A model generated the notes under the pieces. It made no database searches and was not told the DNA's origin. It saw nothing but the letters and a program-made list of their open reading frames with translations. DNA of 64,000 nucleotides from positions 682,001 through 746,000 of the forward strand of contig NZ_FWXT01000001.1 of assembly GCF_900176535.1 (NCBI RefSeq), written 5' to 3'. This document shows, piece by piece, positions 17,081 through 26,005 of the stretch. The position numbers and the translations under genes were made by a program. This stretch comes from Pedobacter africanus. Lineage in GTDB: Bacteria > Bacteroidota > Bacteroidia > Sphingobacteriales > Sphingobacteriaceae. The first letter of the stretch is position 1. Each line of letters begins with the position of its first letter.

Positions 17081-18294
17081 TACTGCAACATTTTTAAGGT
17101 TTTTTGTAAACCTGCAATAAACACATCTATTTCTTCCTGCTGGTTATATAAGGCAAAAGATGCCCTTACCGTTCCCGGGATACCAAAACGCTTCATCAAT
17201 GGCTGGGTGCAATGGTGCCCTGTCCTCACTGCAATACCCATATTGTCCAGCAACACCCCAATATCCTGAGGGTGAACACCTTTAACAACAAATGAGACCA
17301 GACTGGCTTTAGCCTTTGCTTCTCCTACAATACTGAGTCCTGGAATGGCTTTTAACCGGGTAGTTGCATAAGCAAGCAACATGGCTTCGTGCTCCCTGAT
17401 CTCTGCCTTACCTGCCTGTTGAATAAAATCAAGGGCAGTTTTTAACACAATTGTATCTGCAATATTAGGCGTTCCGGCTTCGTATTTATAAGGCAGATCG
17501 TTATAGGTTGTCCGCTCAAATGTAACCTCTTTGATCATTTCCCCACCTCCCTGAAAAACAGGCATATCCTGCAACAGCTCCCGTTTACCATACAAAACAC
17601 CAACCCCCGTTGGTCCGTACACTTTATGCCCGGAAAAAGCAAAAAAATCACAGTCCATCTTCTGTACATCTATGTCTAGATGGACGGCAGACTGCGCACC
17701 ATCTATCAGCACTCTGGCGCCAACAAGATGTGCAGCAGTAATGAGTTCGTTTACAGGATTTATAGTACCCAGGGAGTTCGACACATGCACAACGGCAACC
17801 AGTTTGGTTTTAATGCTCAACAGTTCTTTAAAGGCCTCCAGTGATAGTTCACCCTCCTCTGTAACCGGTATTACCTTTAAAATGGCTTGCTTTTCTTCGC
17901 ATAGTATCTGCCAGGGAACAATATTGGAATGGTGCTCCATACCGGATATGAGTATCTCATCACCCTGCTGAACATTTGCCCTGCCCCAGGTATAGGCTAC
18001 CAGGTTAATGGCTTCTGTGGTCCCTCTGGTAAAGATGATCTCCTCTGTGCTATCTGCCCCGATAAATTCTTTTACAGCTATACGGCTTGCTTCATAAGCC
18101 AGGGTGGCCTCTTCTGCAAGCGTATGTATACCACGGTGTATATTGGCATTATAATGCGAATAATAATGGCTCAAGGCATCAATTACACATTGCGGCTTTT
18201 GCGAAGTTGCGGCATTATCAAAATAAACCAAAGGCCTATCTTTTACCATCCTTTGCAGTATTGGAAACTGCTGTCTTAAATCTGTAATTGCCAT
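17080..18294 (-). CDS. sufS: SufS group II cysteine desulfurase
   Basis: 404 residues, standard length. The PLP lysine lies in FAFSGHKVYGPTGVGVLYG near residue 223, and the sulfur-carrying Cys in VRTGHHCTQPLM near 360. RGTTEAINLVA near 90 binds the phosphate. It removes sulfur from L-cysteine and hands it to SufE. It shares one base with each neighbouring suf gene. Confidence 0.97.
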   Translation of the reverse strand: MAITDLRQQFPILQRMVKDRPLVYFDNAATSQKPQCVIDALSHYYSHYNANIHRGIHTLAEEATLAYEASRIAVKEFIGADSTEEIIFTRGTTEAINLVAYTWGRANVQQGDEILISGMEHHSNIVPWQILCEEKQAILKVIPVTEEGELSLEAFKELLSIKTKLVAVVHVSNSLGTINPVNELITAAHLVGARVLIDGAQSAVHLDIDVQKMDCDFFAFSGHKVYGPTGVGVLYGKRELLQDMPVFQGGGEMIKEVTFERTTYNDLPYKYEAGTPNIADTIVLKTALDFIQQAGKAEIREHEAMLLAYATTRLKAIPGLSIVGEAKAKASLVSFVVKGVHPQDIGVLLDNMGIAVRTGHHCTQPLMKRFGIPGTVRASFALYNQQEEIDVFIAGLQKTLKMLQ

Positions 18295-19598
18295 TACCTG
18301 ATAGATAAATGTTTATGGATCAGTTTTTCTACATATTTACGAAGGGGAGCTGGCTTAATGTGCTCCAGTATATCGGAGGCATAAGCCTGTAACAACAGTA
18401 CTTCCGCATCTGCCTTTGGAATTCCCCTTGCCCTTAAATAAAAAAGGGCTTCATCATCCAGCTGGCCTACTGTACAACCATGTGAGCATTTTACATCATC
18501 CGCAAATATTTCCAGCTGAGGTTTGGTATTGATGGTTGCCTGGTCGGAGAGTAAAATATTCTTGTTGGATTGATAAGCATTGGTTTTCTGCGCCTCGGGC
18601 TGTACCATGATCCTGCCGTTGAATACGGCAGTTGAAGCATCATTGGCAATGCCTTTATAGAATTGATTGCTAAAGCAATTGGGCTGTCTGTTATCTATCA
18701 GCGTATGGTTATCAACATGGGTTTTACCCTTCAAAAGGTAGAGGCCGTATAAATGGGTTTCATTGCCGGCAGCATCAAGCACAAGGTTCATATTGTTGCG
18801 AACGATACCGCCGTTGAGGCTTATGGTTACCGTATGCACATGACTGCGTCCGATTTGGGTAATGTGGGTTGTATTTACCTGGCTGGCGTTGCTACCGTCA
18901 TTCTGTATCTTGTAATACTCCACAAAGGCATTTTCGGCAACCACTATTTCCATCACTTCGTTATAAAAACTATCCGAACTGCCCAACGTAGTATAAGCTT
19001 CTGCCAATTGTACCCTGCTGTTTTCCGCAGCATAAATCAGGCTTCTGGGCTGAGACATAATGTGCTGGCCCCGGGCATCTGAAAGGTGATATAGGTAAAT
19101 GGGGTGTTCGGGCGATTTGCCTTTGTGTACGTTGATAAAAATCCCATCATCCATAAAAGCGCCGTTTAAAGCATGGATCCCATCCTTTACATAATTGCTG
19201 CTTTGGTTTAAATGTGCTGTAACAAGGGATTTATAATTGCTGCTAAGTGCCTCTTTTAAGGATAATATTTCGAGTTCTGTACTGGAAGAACGGATATCGG
19301 ACAGCGCAGGATTAAAATGCCCGTTTACAAACACCAACTCATTTGCTTCGGCATAACCCGGTAAACGCATGACATCCACATCGGCTCTGGTAACTTTGCT
19401 TTCTGTTCCTGAAAGATTGTATGCTTTGTCAAACAGGCCGCTGATGCCGGTGTATTTCCACTCTTCAGTGCGAAAAGTAGGTAGGCCGGTTTTTGTAAAA
19501 GTATCAAAACTATCCGACCTTATTGCAGCCATGCCATCTGCTGCTGCTGCTGGCTGCGACTGGTCAAATTGTTCTTTAAAATAAGTTAAATCAATCAT
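18294..19598 (-). CDS. sufD: Fe-S cluster assembly protein SufD
   Basis: 434 residues. A beta-helix scaffold protein with the SufB/D core, including NSRVQLAEAYTTLGSSDSF near residue 193 and VKCSHGCTVGQLDDEALFYL near 365, with the conserved Cys and His of the SufBD interface. It forms the SufBC2D complex where clusters are built. It starts 12 bases beyond sufC. Confidence 0.95.
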   Translation of the reverse strand: MIDLTYFKEQFDQSQPAAAADGMAAIRSDSFDTFTKTGLPTFRTEEWKYTGISGLFDKAYNLSGTESKVTRADVDVMRLPGYAEANELVFVNGHFNPALSDIRSSSTELEILSLKEALSSNYKSLVTAHLNQSSNYVKDGIHALNGAFMDDGIFINVHKGKSPEHPIYLYHLSDARGQHIMSQPRSLIYAAENSRVQLAEAYTTLGSSDSFYNEVMEIVVAENAFVEYYKIQNDGSNASQVNTTHITQIGRSHVHTVTISLNGGIVRNNMNLVLDAAGNETHLYGLYLLKGKTHVDNHTLIDNRQPNCFSNQFYKGIANDASTAVFNGRIMVQPEAQKTNAYQSNKNILLSDQATINTKPQLEIFADDVKCSHGCTVGQLDDEALFYLRARGIPKADAEVLLLQAYASDILEHIKPAPLRKYVEKLIHKHLSIR

Positions 19599-19610
19599 GG
19601 TATAATTTCT

Positions 19611-20381
19611 TTAGTCAACACCAGGAATTGTTAAATCGGCCTCTTCTGTAATAAAATCGTACCCTTTCTCTTCCAGTTCAAGCGCAAGTTCTTTGGTTCC
19701 GGATTTAACGATACGACCGTTATAAAGCACATGCACAAAATCTGGCTGAATATAATCCAGCAGGCGCTGGTAGTGTGTAATCACCAGCACGGCTTGTTCA
19801 GGATTGTGCAGTTTATTGATGCCATTGGCCACAATGCGAAGGGCATCAATATCCAGACCCGAGTCTGTTTCATCGAGTATGGCCAGTTTAGGTTCCAGCA
19901 TCGCCATCTGAAATACTTCATTGCGTTTCTTTTCGCCTCCGGAAAAACCTTCATTGATGGAGCGGCTAAGCAGCGACTGGTCGATCTCCACCAGTTTCAT
20001 TTTCTCTTTCATGGTTTTCAGGAAAGCCACTGAATCCAAGGGTTCCTGTCCATGATACTTGCGCTTTTCATTTACCGCGGCCTTGATAAAATTGGTGGTA
20101 CTTACACCCGGAATTTCTACCGGGTACTGAAAAGCCAGGAAAAGTCCTTCACGTGCCCTGTCTTCGGGTTCCAGGTCCAGCAGATTTTTCCCCAGGAATG
20201 TTACCTTGCCTTCTGTAACCTCATATTGTTCCCTTCCGGCCAACACAGATGCAAGTGTACTTTTACCCGAACCATTCGGCCCCATAATGGCATGTACTTC
20301 TCCTGCTTTGATCTCCAGGTTAATCCCCTTTAAAATTTGTTTGCCTTCTACGTTAGCGTGTATATTTTTTATTGACAACAT
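19611..20381 (-). CDS. sufC: Fe-S cluster assembly ATPase SufC
   Basis: 256 residues from the ATG at 20381; a start further upstream at 20426 would overlap sufB and adds a non-family extension. Walker A GPNGSGKSTLA near residue 36, the signature FSGGEKKRNEV near 150, Walker B LAILDETDSGLD near 170 and the switch His in VITHYQRLL near 207. It is an ABC-type ATPase without membrane segments that drives SufBCD rearrangement in the cytoplasm. Confidence 0.97.
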   Translation of the reverse strand: MLSIKNIHANVEGKQILKGINLEIKAGEVHAIMGPNGSGKSTLASVLAGREQYEVTEGKVTFLGKNLLDLEPEDRAREGLFLAFQYPVEIPGVSTTNFIKAAVNEKRKYHGQEPLDSVAFLKTMKEKMKLVEIDQSLLSRSINEGFSGGEKKRNEVFQMAMLEPKLAILDETDSGLDIDALRIVANGINKLHNPEQAVLVITHYQRLLDYIQPDFVHVLYNGRIVKSGTKELALELEEKGYDFITEEADLTIPGVD

Positions 20382-20415
20382 ATGCTTATAATTTATTTTG
20401 TGCAGACAGCTGGTC

Positions 20416-21861
20416 TTAACCCACACTGCCTTCCATGCTGATGGTCAGCAGTTTTTGCGCTTCTATGGCAAATTCCATAGGCAGCTGGTTCATTACTTCT
20501 TTGGCAAAGCCGTTTACAATCAGGGCAACTGCAGCTTCAGGGTCAATTCCCCTTTGCCTGCAATAAAAAAGCTGGTCTTCACCAATCTTGGATGTTGTAG
20601 CCTCATGCTCTACAATTGCCGTTTTATTTTTAACCTCTATATAGGGGAAAGTATGTGCACCACATTTATCGCCCAGCAGTAAAGAATCACATTGTGAGTA
20701 ATTACGTGCGTTCAAAGCCTGTTTACTTGTTCTCACCAGTCCGCGGTAGCTGTTTTGGCTATAGCCTGCCGAGATGCCTTTGGCCACAATCCTGCTCCTG
20801 GTGTTTTTACCCAGATGGATCATTTTTGTTCCGGTATCGGCCTGCTGGTAGTTGTTTGTAAAGGCGACAGAATAGAATTCTCCTATAGAGTGATCTCCTT
20901 TTAAGATCACACTTGGATACTTCCAGGTAATGGCCGAACCGGTCTCTACCTGCGTCCATGAGATTTTGGAGTGGTTACCCTTGCAAATGCCGCGCTTGGT
21001 TACAAAATTATAAATGCCACCTTTACCTTCTTTATCGCCAGGGTACCAATTCTGTACCGTGGAATACTTAATTTCTGCTTTTTCCATGGCGATCAGTTCT
21101 ACGACTGCAGCATGCAGCTGGTTTTCATCGCGCATAGGCGCAGTACAGCCTTCAAGATAGCTTACATAGCTTTCATCTTCGGCAACAATTAAGGTACGCT
21201 CAAACTGTCCGCTGTTTTCTGTATTGATGCGGAAATAAGTAGATAGCTCCATCGGACAACGCACCCCCTTAGGGATATAGCAAAAAGATCCATCTGTAAA
21301 AACGGCTGAATTTAATGCAGAGAAATAATTGTCTGTCATAGGGACTACTGAACCCAGGTGCTTTTTAACCAGCTCAGGATGCAGTTGTATGGCCTCACTA
21401 ATGGAGCAAAAGATTACCCCTATTTCCGACAATTGTTCTTTGAAAGAGGTAGCTATGGAAACACTGTCCATCACCACATCTACAGCCACCCCTGTAAGCC
21501 TTTTCTGCTCGGCAATAGAGATACCCAGTTTTTCAAAAGTGCTCAGCAATTCGGGGTCTACCTCATCCAGACTGTTCAGCTGCTGCTTAGGTTTGGGGGC
21601 CGCATAATAAATAATATCCTGGTAATTAATTGGCGGGTACTTTACATTAGGCCAGGTTGGCTCTACCATAGTAAGCCAATGGTGATATGCCTTCAGCCTC
21701 CACTCCAGCATCCATTCAGGTTCGTTCTTTTTGCTGGAAATCAAACGGATCACATCTTCATTCAATCCTTTCGCAATCGTATCGGTATCTATATCGGTCA
21801 CAAATCCGTATTTGTATTCATTCAATACGGCATGATCTATGGTGTCTTGTTGTTCTTTCAT
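20416..21861 (-). CDS. sufB: Fe-S cluster assembly protein SufB
   Basis: 481 residues, normal for SufB. Conserved parts are GVRCPMELSTYFRIN near residue 208, ESYVSYLEGCTAPMRDENQLHAAVVEL split around Cys 240, QCDSLLLGDKCGAHTFPYIE near 395, and FYCRQRGIDPEAAV near 440. It is the main scaffold for nascent clusters. It is the first gene of the operon, and a promoter with an overlapping inverted repeat lies 35-77 bases upstream. Confidence 0.97.
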   Translation of the reverse strand: MKEQQDTIDHAVLNEYKYGFVTDIDTDTIAKGLNEDVIRLISSKKNEPEWMLEWRLKAYHHWLTMVEPTWPNVKYPPINYQDIIYYAAPKPKQQLNSLDEVDPELLSTFEKLGISIAEQKRLTGVAVDVVMDSVSIATSFKEQLSEIGVIFCSISEAIQLHPELVKKHLGSVVPMTDNYFSALNSAVFTDGSFCYIPKGVRCPMELSTYFRINTENSGQFERTLIVAEDESYVSYLEGCTAPMRDENQLHAAVVELIAMEKAEIKYSTVQNWYPGDKEGKGGIYNFVTKRGICKGNHSKISWTQVETGSAITWKYPSVILKGDHSIGEFYSVAFTNNYQQADTGTKMIHLGKNTRSRIVAKGISAGYSQNSYRGLVRTSKQALNARNYSQCDSLLLGDKCGAHTFPYIEVKNKTAIVEHEATTSKIGEDQLFYCRQRGIDPEAAVALIVNGFAKEVMNQLPMEFAIEAQKLLTISMEGSVG

Positions 21862-21895
21862 GGTGTTAATGAATTGAAAGATTAGAATAATAACA

Positions 21896-21938
21896 CAAAG
21901 ATACCCCGTTTTGCTTGTTTATACAAAATAGTATAAAC
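21896..21938 (-). promoter_or_regulatory. suf operon promoter with operator-like inverted repeat
   Basis: On the minus strand TTTG and TATCTTTG (21896-21903) match the -33 and -7 boxes with about 20 bases between them. A perfect inverted repeat, GTTTATAC-AAAATA-GTATAAAC (21917-21938), covers the -33 box. A repressor bound there would block polymerase. The Rrf2 protein encoded at the end of the operon is the obvious candidate, by inference. Confidence 0.65.
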
Positions 21939-21979
21939 AGAGAATTGTAAGATTTGCAGCATTTTAATATATTTAGTGC

Positions 21980-23317
21980 ATGGCACCAGACACTTCATTT
22001 GTATACCTGCTTGCCTGCCTGCTGGCGGGAATAGCCCTGATTGTTTTACTCACCACCAGGTTTAAGGTGCCTGCAGCCTTCGCTTTAATCATAGGCTGCT
22101 TTTTTGTGGGTATAGGCGCCCATTTATCACTAACGGAAGTGGTAACCATTATGAAAGATGGTTTTGGCAATATTGTCAAATCCCTTGGCCTGATCATCTT
22201 GCTCGGCACCACATTGGGCATTCTGCTCGAATACACCGGCAGCACTTCAGTAATGGCGGCTTACATCTTAAAAAAACTTGGCGAAAAACGCACGGTCTGG
22301 GGAATCAGTATTACTGGTTTTGTAGTAGGCCTCCCTATCTTTTGCGACTCCGGATATATAGTACTTAGCGGGCTCAATAAAACACTGGCCAAAAAGGCGG
22401 GCATTTCCATCGTGATCATGTCTGTATCACTGGCCACAGGCCTGTATTCCGTTCACTGTATGGTGCCTCCGCATCCGGGCAGTGCCGCAGCTGCTGGCAT
22501 TATTGGTGCTGATATTGGCAAACTGATACTGATTGGCGCGCTCGTAGCTATACCCGCCATGATTGTTGGCAATATCTGGGCAGGTTATGCGGGTAAAAAC
22601 ATTCCGCTTCCAATTGTAGAGGAAGAAATTGCCCCCGATGCCCGGCAGCATCTGCCCTCGGTTATCCAATCTTTTTTACCCATTATAGTTCCCATTGCCC
22701 TTATTGCATTAAAAGCATTTGTCACGCTGGAAGCTACGCCAGATAATGCCTGGCTTACTTCGTTGCTTTCCATTGGCGATCCGGTTATTGCCTTAATCAT
22801 CGGCATACTGCTTACTTTTTTTTGCAGGAAATCATGGAAAAAGGCTGAACTGGGCCATCTGCTGCAAGATTCGGCCGAAAAAGCCGGGGGCATCCTGGTC
22901 ATCATCGGCGCAGGCGGAGCTTTCGGGGCCATACTTGCAGCCACTAAAATAGGGACGCATCTGAGTCAGTCATTGGCACTCGATAGCCTGGGCCTGTTTT
23001 TCCCATTTCTGCTTACTTTTATGCTAAAGACGGCGCAAGGTTCTTCAACTGTTGCTATCATTACCGCAGCATCCATTGTACTGCCGTTATTGCCTGTATT
23101 AGGACTAGATAATGAAACCGGAAAACTGCTGTGTGTACTGGCTATGGGTGCAGGGTCTATGATGATCTCTCATGCCAATGATGCCTATTTCTGGGTAATT
23201 GCAAAATTCTCGGGCCTCGACATGAGGACCATGCTCAGGGTTTATACGGTGGCCAGTATTTTAATGGGTGTCACTTCATTTGCTATGGTTTATATTTTAT
23301 CCAAATTCATATCCTGA
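21980..23317 (+). CDS. GntP family permease (probable glycerate or gluconate importer)
   Basis: 445 residues with about twelve hydrophobic segments. Family motifs are LGLIILLGTTLGILLEYTG near residue 72, GLPIFCDSGYIVLSGLNK near 114, VHCMVPPHPGSAAAAGIIGAD split near 157, and AQGSSTVAIITAASIVLP near 352. GntP proteins import sugar acids with protons. The stop codon overlaps the start of a glycerate kinase gene (TGATG), so glycerate is the more likely substrate, by inference. Confidence 0.9.
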   Translation: MAPDTSFVYLLACLLAGIALIVLLTTRFKVPAAFALIIGCFFVGIGAHLSLTEVVTIMKDGFGNIVKSLGLIILLGTTLGILLEYTGSTSVMAAYILKKLGEKRTVWGISITGFVVGLPIFCDSGYIVLSGLNKTLAKKAGISIVIMSVSLATGLYSVHCMVPPHPGSAAAAGIIGADIGKLILIGALVAIPAMIVGNIWAGYAGKNIPLPIVEEEIAPDARQHLPSVIQSFLPIIVPIALIALKAFVTLEATPDNAWLTSLLSIGDPVIALIIGILLTFFCRKSWKKAELGHLLQDSAEKAGGILVIIGAGGAFGAILAATKIGTHLSQSLALDSLGLFFPFLLTFMLKTAQGSSTVAIITAASIVLPLLPVLGLDNETGKLLCVLAMGAGSMMISHANDAYFWVIAKFSGLDMRTMLRVYTVASILMGVTSFAMVYILSKFIS

Positions 23318-24453
23318 TGCACATCCTCATTGCCCCAAATGCGTTTAAAAATAGCCTGACCGCGCTGGAGGCAGCAGCAGCCATTCAAAAAGGCTTGTAT
23401 TCCAGTCCCCTTAAATGTACCAGCACCTGTTTCCCTATAGCCGATGGCGGCGATGGTACTGCTGCTTTAATCATCGAAAAATTCAAGGCCAGGCGGGTTG
23501 AGCTGAAAGTGCAGGATGCCTTGGGGCGGGCAATCAGTTCTTCGCTCGGGTTCATTGACAAAGGCCAGACCGCTGTAATAGAGATGGCAGATGCTTCCGG
23601 ATTAAGGCGCTTGAAAACTACTGAACTGAATCCCATGATGGCCTCTTCTTTTGGCACGGGTCAACTGATCAGCGCGGCTCTGGATGAAGGTGTAAGCAAG
23701 ATCATTATTGCCATGGGTGGTTCTGCAACGGTAGATGGTGGATGCGGAATTTTAAGTGCTTTGGGTTTTGCTTTTCTGGATGAAGGTAACAGGAAACTCC
23801 GGCCTGTTCCTCGGGACCTCATACGTTTAAATAGAATAGACGCTTCCAAAGCAGATCCCCGGATCGTAAACTGTGAGTTTATTGTCCTTTGTGATGTGGA
23901 TAACCATTTACTCGGACCAAATGGCGCTGCTGCTGTTTTTGGTCCGCAAAAGGGTGCAGATACGAAAGCAGTAGCTCAGCTGGATCAGTTCTTAAGCCGG
24001 CTAGCCCGTATTGCTGAGGCGCAATCTGGAAGAGCCATTGACAAGCTCAGCTATAGCGGCACGGCCGGTGGTGCAGCAGCAGGACTGCATGCTTTTATAA
24101 ATGCAAAACTGGTTAACGGCATAGATTATTTTTTAGACCTTACGGGTTTTGATGAGGAACTGAAAAAAGCCGATCTGCTGATTACCGGAGAAGGGAGCCT
24201 GGATGCACAAACCCTTCAGGGTAAAGGCCCCTTTGGTGTGGCAAAGCGGGCTTTGATAAAAAATATACCAGTTATAGGTCTGGCAGGAAAAGTGCCCCTA
24301 AGCCCCCCGGCAGAACTGTTAAAGTATTTTAAAGCCCTAATGGCCATCGGAAATGAACCCGTACCGCTTAGCGAGGCCGTTCAAAATACTGCCATTAACC
24401 TGGAACGTACAGCCAGGAATATTGGCGATTTACTTGACTCTGCAAATACTTAA
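23317..24453 (+). CDS. glycerate kinase (GlxK/GarK type)
   Basis: 378 residues, a type I glycerate 2-kinase. IAPNAFKNSLTALEAA at the N-terminus, PIADGGDGTAALI near 41, GGSATVDGGCGILSALG near 131, and GEGSLDAQTLQGKGPFGVA near 288 are typical. It phosphorylates glycerate with ATP and feeds glycolysis. It is translationally coupled to the GntP permease. Which phosphoglycerate isomer is made cannot be read here. Confidence 0.94.
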   Translation: MHILIAPNAFKNSLTALEAAAAIQKGLYSSPLKCTSTCFPIADGGDGTAALIIEKFKARRVELKVQDALGRAISSSLGFIDKGQTAVIEMADASGLRRLKTTELNPMMASSFGTGQLISAALDEGVSKIIIAMGGSATVDGGCGILSALGFAFLDEGNRKLRPVPRDLIRLNRIDASKADPRIVNCEFIVLCDVDNHLLGPNGAAAVFGPQKGADTKAVAQLDQFLSRLARIAEAQSGRAIDKLSYSGTAGGAAAGLHAFINAKLVNGIDYFLDLTGFDEELKKADLLITGEGSLDAQTLQGKGPFGVAKRALIKNIPVIGLAGKVPLSPPAELLKYFKALMAIGNEPVPLSEAVQNTAINLERTARNIGDLLDSANT

Positions 24454-24500
24454 ATCCAAAAAGGATCCTGATTGTTTACAATATATAACAACAAGATCTT

Positions 24501-24749
24501 ATGGAAACGAAAGACGAAAAATCAGCTCCAAGGGAAATTGGTTCAAATTTAACTGGAGCAGCCCTTAAAGGTAAACCAGGACATGAAAGGGACATTCCTG
24601 CTGCAGCGTTTAATGACGATGGTGAAGCAAAGGCAACTGACAAGCCCAAAGAACATATAGAAAACACGGATGCCTTACTGGGCGACGTACATCCAACAAA
24701 GCGGCATGAGAAGTCGCAGGAGCAGCACAATGCAGATCAGGAAGAATAA
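24501..24749 (+). CDS. small hydrophilic protein of unknown function
   Basis: 82 residues, strongly charged and free of hydrophobic segments or cysteines, so probably disordered. NLTGAALKGKPGHERDIPAA is the only part with Gly/Pro turns. A start ATG at 24501 follows an AT-rich gap, and a GC hairpin lies three bases beyond the stop. No family was recognised. Similar small soluble proteins in Bacteroidota are often stress induced, but nothing here proves that. Confidence 0.6.
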   Translation: METKDEKSAPREIGSNLTGAALKGKPGHERDIPAAAFNDDGEAKATDKPKEHIENTDALLGDVHPTKRHEKSQEQHNADQEE

Positions 24750-24751
24750 AA

Positions 24752-24777
24752 AAGGCCCGGATTAGTGCCCGGGCCTT
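24752..24777. terminator. GC-rich hairpin terminator after the small hydrophilic gene
   Basis: AAGGCCCGG (24752-24760) and CCGGGCCTT (24769-24777) form a perfect nine-base-pair stem. The T run follows only on the minus strand, so it may end transcripts arriving from the right as well as those from the left. Confidence 0.65.
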
Positions 24778-25049
24778 GACATCCTTCGGAGCTTTGCCCT
24801 ACCATGGCCTCAAAAAGTCCCTTTTCTTCGAAGCGGCTCCAAACCAGCAGAGAACCAGTTCCAAATCAGTTCCCCAGGGAAACTGGTTCAAAGTTAACAG
24901 CAACAAAACAATACAGCCCCTGAAAGAGCAGAAAGGCCCCGGTTAAATCCGGGGCTTGCACAAGCTAGATCAGATTAGTTATCAAAACATATTCCATATA
25001 TTTGATCATCAGTTAAAATAATGAGTGAACTCAAATTTAATATCAGAGT
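24778..25049. other. non-coding stretch with nested inverted repeats
   Basis: No frame of note on either strand. It holds GAACCAGTT (24860 region) with a near-perfect inverted partner AAACTGGTTC about 20 bases on, and a second GC hairpin GCCCCGG/CCGGGGC (24936-24955) very like the first at 24752-24777. The block between two similar hairpins may be a structured RNA or just two terminators; neither is proven. Confidence 0.4.
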
Positions 25050-25250
25050 ATGAAACCACAGCACATCTCCTTGGCATATTTAAGACTATTGGCTGCCTTT
25101 CTTGTTTGTACTATAGCAGGTTCATTGCTTAAAATTTTTCACATTGGCGGTTTGTTTGGTAACGTCCTGATCGGTATGGGAATGCTTATTGCATTAATTA
25201 GTATTTTTCTTTTAGTATATAACGCGTTCTTTCGTGGTACGACTAAATAA
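25050..25250 (+). CDS. small two-segment membrane protein
   Basis: 66 residues with two hydrophobic stretches (about 8-28 and 36-58) joined by KIFHIGGLFGNVL. The KIFHxGG...GNVLIGMGM pattern resembles the N-terminal membrane hairpin of GldL-like and related small Bacteroidota proteins. It is much too short to be GldL itself. It stands alone, convergent with the next lipoprotein gene. Confidence 0.6.
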   Translation: MKPQHISLAYLRLLAAFLVCTIAGSLLKIFHIGGLFGNVLIGMGMLIALISIFLLVYNAFFRGTTK

Positions 25251-25266
25251 TAATAGCCAAATTATA

Positions 25267-25977
25267 TTAGGAATTAACCTCTGTATAAACAATTGTTGCC
25301 TGCACTGCTCCTGGCTGAGATGTTACTGGTTGTATTGTTACACTTGCAATAAAGGACCTACGGAAAACCTCTACCGGACCAATTGTTAACTCCTGTACGA
25401 AAGAATGATTAGAATAAATAACCCAGCTTGACCCACCAAGCACATAAGTCCAGTTATTGGTAACAGTACTAGTTGGCCCTGGAAATATTTCTGATGAGAC
25501 GAACAGACCATTATAAAATGTTCCACCTCCGGAATGGAAACTACCGTTACATAAAAGCCTGCTCGGAAAACCTTCATTTGCTGCAATAGGAAAGTTAAAA
25601 GTCCAGGCTATGTAACCACCTGGCGGCGGAAGTTCGAATATACCTGTAACTTCATCGTAAGTAGACGTCATTAAAGAGGACACTTTTTCTTTTGAAGATG
25701 AAGAACTTTTTATAGGTGAAAATTTCGCCACCGCAGAAGAAGCAATTATAGTTCGTTCAGTAACTGTATCTGTGGTGCCAAACTTTTTAGTTCTTTTTAA
25801 GTAATTGTCAAGCTCTTGCCGTGTAGCGAAATTTTTCCGAATTACTTGCTGGTCTTCCCTGGCAGTTTGAGGCTGCATCTCATTATCTGTGTCTTTGGAA
25901 CACCCTGTCAAAAATCCTATAAAAAGGATGGTTATCAAAAATAGCCTTGATGTTAATTGAGTTGATTTCATAGTCAT
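25267..25977 (-). CDS. predicted lipoprotein of unknown function
   Basis: 236 residues. A signal peptide ends in a lipobox FLTGC near residue 26, then SKDTDNE, which lacks a strong inner-membrane retention signal, so it is likely exposed on the outer membrane or in the periplasm. The middle is Ser/Lys rich; the C-terminal 120 residues look like a beta sandwich rich in aromatic and Thr residues. No family recognised. It reads with the TlpA/Sus genes and starts 28 bases beyond the first TlpA stop, so it may belong to the same transcript. Confidence 0.65.
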   Translation of the reverse strand: MTMKSTQLTSRLFLITILFIGFLTGCSKDTDNEMQPQTAREDQQVIRKNFATRQELDNYLKRTKKFGTTDTVTERTIIASSAVAKFSPIKSSSSSKEKVSSLMTSTYDEVTGIFELPPPGGYIAWTFNFPIAANEGFPSRLLCNGSFHSGGGTFYNGLFVSSEIFPGPTSTVTNNWTYVLGGSSWVIYSNHSFVQELTIGPVEVFRRSFIASVTIQPVTSQPGAVQATIVYTEVNS

Positions 25978-26005
25978 TTTTTTTATAGATATTGGTTAGA
26001 AAAAT

